From contig NC_051105.1 in assembly GCF_901709675.1 (NCBI RefSeq), forward strand, positions 3,649,104 through 3,713,103: 64,000 nucleotides of DNA. Direction: 5' to 3'. Made by a program: the position numbers and the translations under genes. Source of the DNA: Syngnathus acus. Taxonomy: Eukaryota; Chordata; Actinopteri; Syngnathiformes; Syngnathidae. Shown here piece after piece: positions 24,932 through 36,900 of the stretch (within the stretch, counting starts at the first letter, position 1; every line of letters starts with the position of its first letter). The notes under the pieces were generated by a model that did no database searches, was not told where the DNA came from, and saw only the letters and a program-made list of their open reading frames with translations.

Positions 24932-27900
24932 GTGAGTAATTTGCGATTTTTGAGTTGGATTGGTACGGAAGAGGATTAGGGCAGGCACAATTTTGACGAG
25001 ATTTTAAAGTCAGAATTGTCATTTTATAGTTAAAATTTAGAATATAAAGTCGGAATTCAGACTTTAAAATGAGAAATCAGACTTTAAAGTGAGAAAATAA
25101 GTCAGAATTCTGAGAGAGAAAAAAGTCTGAATCATGTTTGAAACTGTCGTAAATCATCTTTTTGCCCTATGACACTGTTGTGTCCATAGATATTCTTCAC
25201 AGACATGAAAAGAAATGTGCTAAGCCTCTCATCAGTCCTGAATGCAAAGGTTCTAAGTGGTTGTACCTTTAGGTCCTTTGCATTCAGGAATGATAAATAA
25301 ACTATAATAGAATAAAAATTAAAGTGACCAATGACTAATTAAAGGTTCCTGGATGGTTTTAACCCCCCCTTTAATTCTGGTGCACTGCTTGCTTTGTTTT
25401 GCCTTCCCGAATAAAATCAAAGCGTTGTGAAGTTTTTCGTTGCTCAGCGGTTGTCGTCAAACGGGCCAAATGACGTCACGTGCGCACGTACGGCGTACGC
25501 GGGCCCGACGTGTGCGTGCCTGCTGTTTGAAAGCCACTGTCCGCGGGAAAACATTTAATCATGAAAGTTCATTTTGTATTTGTCGCCTACTTAGTTATTT
25601 TAACAGTAGGCATACAGCTATTGCCAGTCTATGTTGCCTTATAAAAGGCTTTTAGATTTTTGTGACTCCAGACAGGTGTTTTTTTTTTTGGGGCCAATAT
25701 GGCTCTTACGAATAAAGTGACTTGCAGGAAAACCGATTTTGGTTGCCCCACAAGGGGATCTAAACAAGAACAACTTGACTTCACGTTGTCCCATTTCATT
25801 GCTGCGTTTTCTCCATTACGCTAACAAAGGAGCCACATCAATAAATGTGGGGCTCAGTTTCTTACAGAGAGCAGTACAGAAACCATCCACACGAGGGCGT
25901 ATTTGCTATTGTCTTTCGTGGGCGAAACATCAATAAATGTGGGGCTCAGTTTCTCACGGGGGATACATGTTTCAGCCTGAAGAAGACAAAGGGCACTCGA
26001 CATTTTGCTAGGGCGAGAGACACTTCACTCTGACATCGGTTGAATAAAATATTTTCCCAACCAGCCAGAGGCGTAGCCAGGAATTTTTCCAGTAGGGGCG
26101 CACGCCCACAGGAAAAAAAATCGAACATCACCCACGCCGTTCGCTGATCGCTAAAACAACGTCCGGGAGGCAAACGGTGAATGGATAACATCGCGCACAT
26201 AGAATAGCGCAAGCACATTCGCGCAAGACCGAAAGAAAAAAACGGCATGAAAATGAAGAATCGAAAAAGCTCGATTTTTTTCAACCGGGGCGCAGGGAGT
26301 CCTAACCGGGGCGCCGCCCCGGCTCGCTTGGCTACGCCTCTGCAACCAGCCGTGTGTCACTGAAGTTTTCCTTCCCCGAGCCAGCCACCTTTTTCACCGT
26401 TTGCTTTTGAAGACCAGCTGATCACCGAAGAGAATTCACCACACAGGTGATCCATTTTCATTTCGTCCAATAATCACTGGCAGTGAAGTGTATTAAGTGT
26501 GTTATTTGCATTTGAATGTCTTTTAGGACTTTAAAAATCTGAATAAATAACACGGGAAAAAGTCATTGTAAGTGCAAATGGAGAAACATGCACTGGAATA
26601 AATGCTGGTTACAAAAATATCCAATTTCGTTTTATTAAAGAAATACCAATTTACTACTTGGGTCAATTTGAACCAATTTTCTGTCTTTTGAGTCAAAACC
26701 CGATACAAATGCCAAGACGCTGCTGACAGGACAGTTATGCCAGTAGGTCATACAAGTCTCAAATGTGTCCTCAGCTGATCCGGGCTCAACGTGTGAGGAA
26801 GGCTGGCTCCCTTTTGGCTCCAGTTGCTACAAGAAGATGACGATCACTAATGGTTGGCTGGGGGCTCGATACGACTGCGTCTGGGAGGGCGGCGACCTGG
26901 TCTCCATCGCCTCATCGGACGAGGAAGACTTTGTGAAGAAGCAAATGGGCGACGACGACCGCTTCTGGATCGGACTCTCCAATCTGGTGAGGCGCAAGCA
27001 GTTGATTCTCTACTGGTACGCGATTGACAACCGGGATTGGTCTCTGCAGAACTGCGATGAGGCTTGGTGTCGGTATGATAAGGCGCAAAACAAGCTGACT
27101 TGGTCGGATGCCCGTGTGACGGTGACCTACTCCCACTGGGATTCACGTCAGGTTGGAAGGTAAGGTCATGTCTTAACATCTTTTTACTGTCAGGCAAGGT
27201 TTTGGAGCCCCTTTCCAAAATGGGAAAGCGCACATGTAACGAAGGGAAAAAAGCTTGTCAATTTTTCATCAGAAAGCAAGAACAAATACTGCGATGTTTT
27301 TCACGACTTTTCCCGACAGCTCCAACATTGAGTCCTGCGCGTACGTCAACCAAGGCGTGCACAGCAAGAATCAACCAGGAAAGTGGCGACACAGCTCATG
27401 CAGATCATCCTTGCCATATATGTGCGAGCGCTCGCCGTACGGTAAGCCTGCTCAGGAGTTGTCATGTCGATAGGAACATTTCAACCGTGTGGTCTTTCTG
27501 CAGACTGCCCGGATGGCTGGCCGTGCGCCTTTAAAGACTTCGGTTACGATCGAGTGGAGTGTGAGTGGCTGCCACGCTTGTTTTTAACTCTTGCCCTGTC
27601 CCGCCGTGCTTTTCAAATCCAAATTTGTTTGTGGCTTCAGCTTCTTCCTGCGACCCCGGCGACATGTTGTACGATGACTCTTGCTATCACTTTGGGGGGC
27701 CGATGGATTTTTGGCAAGCTAGGAAATTCTGCGAGGGACGGAATAGTCACATGGCCAGCGCCCACTCAGCAGAAAAAGGCAAATTCTTGGGTGGTGAGCG
27801 CCAAGACAAACCGACATTCCCGCGATCATCCCGCAATGCTCACCAGCATCTTTGCAACTAGCGCTTGTTTTGCTTTTCTCAAGCTCACATGAGACGAGGA

Positions 27901-30900
27901 CAAGTCTATGGTTGGTTGGGACTCTTCTTCGGCGATAAAAAAGTGTTTGAGTATACTGACGGAACATCTACCGTAAGTGAAATGTTAAGAGTGACCTAAA
28001 AAGTTGTCATTTGTCCAGAATGAAGATGTCGTACTGAAATGCAAAATGTAAAAAGTGAGATACAAAGTGTCATTTAAGCAGGAAAAGAAAGAAAAAACAA
28101 AGTCAAACTTTTGACCGTAATGGCCACATGTTACTAGAACAGCTAGGAAGAAATATTTTCCAGAAAATCAGCTGGAACAAGGACAAAGCTGCAGTTTGAT
28201 GGCAATTAGAATTATAATTGACAAGAGCAAAAAAAAGGAAAGGAAAAGTCATCATGCGCTCAAGTCACCTCCGTCATGTGTGCAGGCCGACGTCCCATGG
28301 GTTGGCGGGAAAATACCTACAATATCCGGTGGCTGCGCCGGTGGTCTGAGGCCAAGTGGATCAGTTGAGACATTCCTGGCTATTAACGGCTTTGTAGCCA
28401 TCTGCCAAACAGGTCTGGAAGTCACAACAGCTCCCTTTGCCCTTTCACGCTTTCATACTTGACCCCTCTTGCAGCCAAGGTTCGAGAGGCTGTTACTGCT
28501 CTTCCGCCATCAACATTGAGGCCAGGTGGGCGTCACATCTGTGGTCGCGCTCTTGTCGCCAGTTGGCCCTCAAGTGACACGGGTCTCGCTTGCAGATCGG
28601 AGCAAAAAGCTGGACGTGTGGGTAGACAACCCCTTTAACGACTTCTCCTACCTGCTCAACCACAAGTCTCGCAAGACCTGGCAGGAGGCGCGAGACGACT
28701 GCGTCGGCCGCGGAGGCGACCTACTCAGCATCACCAACTCGTATGAACAGAACTTCATACAAGGTAAACTGCCCAGAGGAGACGATAGTAGCTCGCACAG
28801 TTTATGCCGCGTGGACTCCAGAAAGAACAACGTTGCTACACACGCACCTGTACGATGTTGAAACTCTTGATCGTTGTTTAACCTTGATCCAAAGGTCATC
28901 AGCTGACCGGTGCCTCTCTATGGTTGGGCGTCAATGCCAATATCACTGAAGGCAGCAAGTGGACTGATGGATCCTCATTCACCTACAAAAACCTGAAAGC
29001 AGGTTGGCCTATAACCCGGGGAATGTTTGTCGGTGACGAAACAGACGTGCTTAGCATCTGTCGTTCTCCTTTCAGGTAGCGCCAGTGACGCCACTGGCGC
29101 ACGCTGCCTTTCCTTGCTCACTGCCGACAGCCGCTGGGAATTTGCCGATTGCAAAAAAGAAAGCAGCTACATCTGCAAGAGAAGAGGAGGTAACGTGACG
29201 CTTGGCCGATTCGCACTGATGTTGTCAAACGCTAAGATTTGAGAAGGCTTCTGAAGTCTTCTCGATGAAATATATCAGCGTGCTTCTCTTTGTGAGCGTG
29301 TCAATTGTCAGTCATGCAGCTAACGCAATTGGCAAAACTGGAATTAAGACTGCAGCTGGTCTGAATTTCTTGTTTTCCACCACATTTGTGGCAAAACGTT
29401 GATAATCCTGTGGTAAATGGTATTCGGTGATCTGTTGTTCTTTGGGAACAACGTGGCTGCCACAGGGAAGGAAAAAAAACATCACTGACAAAACAGCTGA
29501 TTGGAAAAAGATTTTATTCCTCCAAGAAGTTGAAATGTCTCGCGTCCAGAAAAGTGCCAAGTTCCTCCCGTGTCCTCCAGACTCTGTGCGTTTTAAATTG
29601 AGTCTCTACCCTAAACGATCACAAACCAAACCACTCATTGTTAAAACTCTGATCCCAGACAGCCGGTATAATTTCTATCCCCCGAAATGGTCAGAAACAA
29701 GACTGCTTGATGATTAAATTGGATCGGAGCCGGCTGACCCATTTCAATTGTCTGTACTCGTACATCAGCGTTTCTTGAGGGCTAAAAGTACTCGCGTCCC
29801 GAGGCCCACACTCAACAGAGATGAGCTTGAAAAAGTGGAGCATGCAATATTTGTGAAATAAAAATATACGACAATCCCCCCAAATGTTTCCTCAGTCGAT
29901 CAGAAGTCATGTGATATGGCCGACGGCTGGCTCTCTTTGGGCTTCAGTTGCTACAAGAAGATGGTGACCCCCAACGGTTGGCTGGGGGCCCGGCACGACT
30001 GCATCTGGGAGGGCGGCGACCTGGTCTCCATCGCCTCACCGGACGAGGAAGCCTTCGTGAAGGAGCAAATGGGCGACGACGACCCCTTCTGGATCGGACT
30101 CTCCAATCTGGTGAGGCGCAAGCAGTTGATTCTCTACTGGTACGCGACTGACAACCGGGGATTGGTCTGTGCAGAAATGTGACGAGGCTTGGTGTCGGTA
30201 TGACAAGGAGCAAAAGAAGCTGACTTGGTCCGATGTCCGCGTGATGGCGAGCTACTCCAACTGGGACTCGCGTCAAGTTGGAAGGTAAAAAGGTCACGTC
30301 TTTACGTCCTTTTACTGTCAGGCAAGGTTTTGGAGCCCCTTTCCAAAATGGGAAAGGGCACGTGTGACGAGGGGGGAAAAAAGGCTTTTGTCAATTTTTC
30401 ATCAGAAAACAAGAAAAAAAATACTGAGATGCTTTTCACGATTTGTCCCGACAGCGCCGACGAAGAGTCCTGCGCGTACGTCAACCAAGGCGCGCACCGC
30501 GACAATCAGCCAGGAAAGTGGCGACACGGCTCGTGCGGATCCTCGTTGGCCTTCATGTGCGAGCGCCCACTGAACGGTAAGCCTGCTCAGGAGTTGTCGT
30601 GTCGATGTCGAAAGGAACATTTCAATCGCGCGGTCTTTCTGCAGACTGCCCAGAGGGCTGGCCGTGTGCCTTCAAAGACTTCAGTTACAATCGAGTGGAG
30701 AGTGAGTGGCTGCCACGCTTGTTTTTAACTCTTGCACTGTCCCGCCGTGCTTTTCAAATCCAAATTTGTTTGTGGCTTCAGCTTCTTACTGCGACCCCTT
30801 CGACTTCCTGTTCGACGATTCTTGTTATCATTTCGAGGGGATGAAGAAGGTGCAGTGGGCCGCCGAGAGGTTTTGCAGAGGACGCAAAGGTCACCTGACC

Positions 30901-33900
30901 AGCGTCCTCTCAGTGGACGAAGGCAATTTCTTGGCAGGTGAGCGCTAAGACCAACTGTCAACCAACAAGTGGATGCTCTTTTTGTGCTGAAGCGCTTGTT
31001 CCGCTTTCCTCAAGCTCACATGCGAGACGCAGGAGGATTTCAGCCTTTTGTGGGACTGAGGAAGAAGGAAAACGAGTGGTTTGACGGAAAACCAACAGTA
31101 AGTAAAAAATTGACTGCAGTCTAAAGAAGTTTGCCTTTACCCGAAGGCCAAAGATTGGAATTGTAGTCATATAGCAAGAATAGAAAAATGCTTTTTAAGT
31201 ATGGTATATAAGCTGGAACATTTGAGGAACAAAGTTTCCGTTTCTCCTTTAGAATGGTTTTAAAATTAACAAGACAACTTAAGAGATAAAAAAAAGAAGT
31301 GCAGAATTTGACGGAATTCCGGCGAATAAAACGGGATGACATGACGAAACTGGTCCCAGTATGAAAAAAAAAAGGAATCCGTCTTGTAAGATAAAGTGCA
31401 GAATTTGACGGAATTCCGTAGAATAAAACGGGATGACATGATGTCCCAGTTTGCAAAGTTTTCACTGAAACGCTGGAAGTTGTGATTTCCCCAGAAGAAA
31501 GTTGAAATGCTACAACACAATGGAAACACAAAGGACTCATTCAACCAAGCGCAACACAAAACACACTCAAGTGGTATCCGCCGTGTCGTCCGCAGTACAA
31601 CGTCACGCAGTTGAGGGGAAAGAATTCGACCGTATCCGATGAGTGCTTTGCTCTGTCAGCTTCTGGACAAGTTGATGAGTGGTCCTGCACTAAAGAGCAG
31701 CCATCTATCTGCAAAAAAGGTTCGCAAGTCACCACAGCTCACTTTGCCCTTTAACCTGTCGTTATTCTCATATCTGATCCCCCCTTGCCTTCTTGCAGCC
31801 AAGGTTCGAGAGGCTCTCCCTGATCTGCCATCAACACGGGGACCAGGTGGGCGTCCCACCCCGCAGCCGACACGTGGTCGGTCGGTCAGTCGCCACTTTG
31901 CCCTTGCCCTCAAGTGACACGGGTCTCGCCTGCAGGCTGGAGCGAAAAGTGCGGCTGGTGGATGGACAACCCGTCCAACGACTTCTGCTACCTGCTCAAT
32001 TACAAGTCCCGCAAGACCTGGCAGGAGGCGCGAGACGACTGCCTCGGCCTCGGAGGCGACCTGCTCAGCATCACCAACTCGTACGAGCAGAACTTCATAC
32101 AAGGTAAGCTGCCCGGAGGACACGATGGAGGCTCGCAGAGTTTATGCCGCCAGAAGAAACAACGCAGCTACACCGTTGTTTAACTTTGATCCAAAGGTCT
32201 GTACGCACTTCCACTGACCAGTCCCTCTTTGTGGTTGGGCTCCCATGCTAATATCACTGACGGCATCGAGTGGATTGACGGATCGACGTCCACTTACAAA
32301 AACCTGAAAACAGGTCTGCCTATAACCCGGCGAATATTTGTCCGCGCCAAAATGGACGAGTGCTTAGCATCTGTCGTCTCCTTCCAGGCATCGCTGGAGA
32401 AGGCCCCGGTGGAAGCTGCCTTTCCTTGCTCACTGCCGACGGCCGCTGGGAATTTGCCGATTGCAAAAAAGAAAGCAGCTACATCTGCAAGAGAAGAGGA
32501 AAAGGCATGATTTGATATTTGTCTTATTCTTAGAGTTGTGTCATCAAATGTCAACTATTAAGGAAGGCTTCTTCTGAAGTCCCACAATAGTAGTAGGCAG
32601 GCATTTCCCTGCAGTTGACACGATTGGCAATAACTTACACTGCATGTGCTTGCTTACTGAAATGTTAGTTTCCACAAAATGCTGGCAGTAATGCCATTCA
32701 TTACGTGTGGATAATTCTGTATTTCTGCAATTCTAAGTAACTGCATAGTCATGGTGTCCTCAGCCAATCCTAAATCAGCATGTGAGAAGGGGTGGAGTCC
32801 TCACCGCTCCAGTTGCTACAAGAAGATGGCGACCCCCAACGGTTGGCTGGGGGCCCGGTACGACTGCGTCTGGGAGGGCGGCGACCTGGTCTCCATCGCC
32901 TCTTCGGACGAGGAGGCCTTTGTGAAGAAGCAAATGGGCGAGAACCCCTTCTGGATCGGACTCTCCAATCTGGTGAGACGGAAGCGGCGGTTGTTGGTTC
33001 TCGACTGGTACGCGATTGACAACCGGGATTGGTCTCTGCAGAACTGCCAAGAGGCTTGGTGTCGGCATGATGACAAGGCGCGAAACAAGCTGACTTGGTC
33101 GGATGCCCGTGTGACGGTGACCTACTCCAACTGGGATTCACGTCACGTCTTGAATGTTAGGCAAGGTTTTGGGGCCCGTTTCCAAAATGGGGAAAAAAGG
33201 CTCTTGTTAAAAGAGAGCAAGAAAATTCATCCTGTTTGTAAGATGCTTTTCACGACTTGTCCCGACAGCTCCGACAAAGAGTCCTGCGCGTACGTCAACC
33301 AAGGCGCGTTGATCGAGAGTCAGCCAGGAAAGTGGCGACACGGCTCGTGCGGATCCTCGTTGGCCTTCATGTGCGAGCGCCCGCTGAACGGTAAGCCCGC
33401 TCGGGAGTTGTCATGTTGATGTCGAAAGGGACATTTCAATGGTGTGGTCTTTCTGCAGACTGCCCGAAGGGTCAGTCGTGTTCCTTCAAAGACTTTGGTT
33501 ACGATCGAGTGGAGAGTGAGTCGCTGTCACCCTTGTTTTTACTCCTGCCTCGTCCCGCCGTGCTTTTCCAATCCAAGTTTGTTTGTTTGGCTTCAGCTTC
33601 CTCCTGTGACCCCGGTGACTTCCTGTTCGACGACTCTTGCTATCATTTTGAGTGGAGACGTAAGGATTGGCAGTTTGCTGAGGAGTTTTGCATGTCACAG
33701 AATGGTCACTTGGCCAGCATAGACTCAGAGGACGAATTCAAATTCTTGGCTGGTGAGCACCAAGACAAACTGATGAACCCGCGATTGTCCCGCAATGCTT
33801 CCCAGCATCTTTGCAACTAGCGCTTGCTCTGCTTTCCTCAAGCTCACGTGCAAGATGATAGAGGATATTGGCCTTTCATGGGACTCAAGAGGAACAAAGA

Positions 33901-36900
33901 CAAGACATTTTCCTGGAGCAAGGCGCCTGCAGTAAGCGAAACGTCGACACAGCAGTCTAAAATGTTGGCATGTATCCAGAATGACATAGGAGAAAACCAA
34001 AGTTGGCTTGGTCACAATGTTGCAAGAGCTGAAAGAATATTTGTAAAGTTTCAAAGGGGCTGGGCCACAAACACAAATTAACTTTATTATTTTAAGAAAA
34101 ATAGACAAGCTTGAATAAAATACAGTCATAACAAGTTTGTCTGGTCATATAAAAGTGCAGAATTTTACAGTCTGAGAATAAAATGGGAACACTGAAATTT
34201 AACTGGAAGAGTAGATGTTATAAATGGAGTAATGAGAAAAAAGAATTCTTAATGTTTGGAAAAAAGAAGTTGCAACACCAAACTCACTCAAGCGGCATCC
34301 GCCCTGTCGTCCGCAGAAGAACTTCACGCTGAAGGGGGGAGAGTCTGCAGGACGTGGTGACTGCGTTGCTCTGTCAGCTTTGGGAGAATTTCACGAGTGG
34401 CCCTGCACTAAAAAGCAACCATTCGTCTGCGAAAAAGGTCCAAAAGTCACTACAGCTCACTTTGCCCTTTAACCTCTCGCTGCTCTCTCATATTTGATCC
34501 CCCTTGCGTTCTTGCAGCCAAGGTTCGAGAGGATCTCTCTAATCTGCCATCATGGGGACCAGGTGGGCGTCCCACCATGCAGCCGACACGTGGTCGGTCG
34601 GTCGGTCGCCTCTTGCCCTGAAGTGACACGGGTCTCGCTTTCAGACTGGACCGAAAACTGCGGCTCGTGGGTGGAGAACCGCTACGACAACTTCTGTTAC
34701 CTGATCAACAGCAAGTCCCGCAAGACCTGGCAGGAGGCGCAAGACGACTGCCTCCGTCTCGGAGGCGACCTGCTCAGCATCACCAACTACGTGGAGCAGA
34801 CCTTCATAGAAGGTAGGCTTACGGGCTCGATCGGGACTGTTGGTTGAGAACCTTGCGATATTTGTAGAGGGTGGCGTGTATGCCAAAGAAAGCGACAATT
34901 GTCTTTTATTGCTCAAAACAAAGATGTTTGTGACGTCACCTGCAGTTGGTTACCAGACCGCAAGTGGTTGTCTTGACATTTTTTGCATCTGACCGGAAAA
35001 GGACAGCTATAGGGATTGACAGATCTTGTTTTTTTTTTAAAAGGCCGCCGTACAAAAAAATGTATTTAACCTTCGTATTGCGTGTCTAGAATGCCCTCAT
35101 TATCGTAGCATTAGCATCGATCTGCTGATTTTAGCGCTGTGCCCTCTGTTGTCACTTCTTGTGGATGTATCGTGAGTAGTTGTATCAGCTAATTGCACGT
35201 TTTATTCCTGGGGAACACAAGAATGTGTGAAATGCATTTGTAATGTGTGAAATGCACTTGTTAGCTTCTTGCTAATGCTAGCATTAGCTTACGGCTTAAC
35301 TTGACTGTGTTCATGAATATTGTGAGGGGATTTATTCTGTTTGTGAAGGACAAGTCTTCTGCTGTTGACATCTTTAAATTAAGCGAAAGGTTTGCGGCGC
35401 AAGGAAACGCTACCTCTGCTAAAAACTACAACTATGTCCTGCCTGGAGGGGGCGGGGTGTGAAGTAGCTCATTTGCATTTTAAGAGACCGCACCCAAAAC
35501 GACTTGCTCGGAGCCACGACTCAGAACAGGGGTAAACGAGGAGCTTGTGACGCTACGACGATGAAAAATTCAGACAAGAGATATGCTGTTCCACTTTACA
35601 TTGACCACAACTAATAAAATGTCAAACGGATTTATAACCATGATACGTATAAGCTTAAAGACATTCGCTGGTGTCATCTTATTCATGTTTGATCCAAAGG
35701 TCTGTCCGCCGGTTATCGAAACATTACTTCTTGGTGGTTGGCCACCAAAACCACAATCACTCAAGAGGGCTGCAAGTGGGCTGACGGGTCTCCCTTTCGT
35801 TACACCTACTGGACCACAGGTTGGTCCAAACGCCGTCCAATATTTGTTGCCGACGGTCTGGAGCAATGGAGAGGAGCGCTTAGCATCTGCCGTCTCCTTA
35901 CAGAGAGCCCTAGTAAACCCTCTGGGGAAAACTGCCTTTACTTTCCCACTAAACATAAACATTGGAAATTTGACAACTGCCAGAAGACGAGCAGCTACAT
36001 GTGCAAGAAAAGAGCAAGAGGTAAGATGTGACTCCTGGTCACTATTGGTTTTGATGCCCATCTTTGGCTTTTGCCTTGCAGGACAGAAACCGGAACCTCC
36101 ACACCATGACGGTAAGTCAGTCTCCCCGAATCCTGAATGTTGACGTCAAAAAGATGGGAGATGGACAAAAGACAACAATGTTGCGTTCGCAGGTTTTCGG
36201 GAGATCCTTGTGTGCGACCAGCAGAAGCACGTCGAGCTCTTTTGCCAGAGTGAGGGTCAAAGCGTCATCCGCATCCAGTCGGCCTTCTACGGACGGAGGA
36301 GTGGCAGCGTTTGTCCAACTGGGAGTGGAAAAAAGGGTAAGACAGGACATAAGCGACGTCGTCGCCGCGTTGCATTTTGCTCCGACTATACGATCGTTGC
36401 AGCCAAATAAGCTTCCGCTCGGCCTTGTGACTTCCAGAGACTTGCGTGGTCCAAGGAGCCCTCCCTCACTACAGGCGAAAATGTGACAACCGTCAATATT
36501 GTCTTGCTGGCCCTTTCGAGGGCGTCCAGGAGACCTGTCCTGCAGTCTCCAAATACCTGCACATGGTCTACAGCTGTGAACGGAAAGGTGGGCTTCACGT
36601 CTCCGTTGTCTAATGTGGTATCTCCCAACCAGAGTTGGGGTATGACGACACCATTGAATGGTCTGTTCTGCTACGGACGTTGATGCGACGACTGAAAGGT
36701 TCAGGGGTCCACTCGCCATTAAAGCTTGGCAACCATTGGCCTAGTGAATCGACGCCGCCTAGCAATGCCCAGAACAATACAATACAAGGATTCAGTTATC
36801 AGGTATGCCTTTCAGCAACGTGATTCTGGGTTGTCCTCAGTGTGTCTTGACAGTTTGGTCGAGGCGGACAAGCGCATTGACGACTCAGCGTTTGAAGCGT

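Noticed and set aside
32515-32760. Gene end after cassette 2 with a new gene starting at cassette 3
   Set aside because: No AATAAA, promoter or signal-peptide exon fits in the 250 bases, and the acceptor before 32764 is of the same type and phase as those before cassettes 1 and 2. It is kept as an alternative until RNA data exist.
35583-36143. 186-codon open frame across lectin exons
   Set aside because: It crosses two spliced CTLD exons in the wrong frame; the correct frame carries the conserved cysteines and Trp residues.
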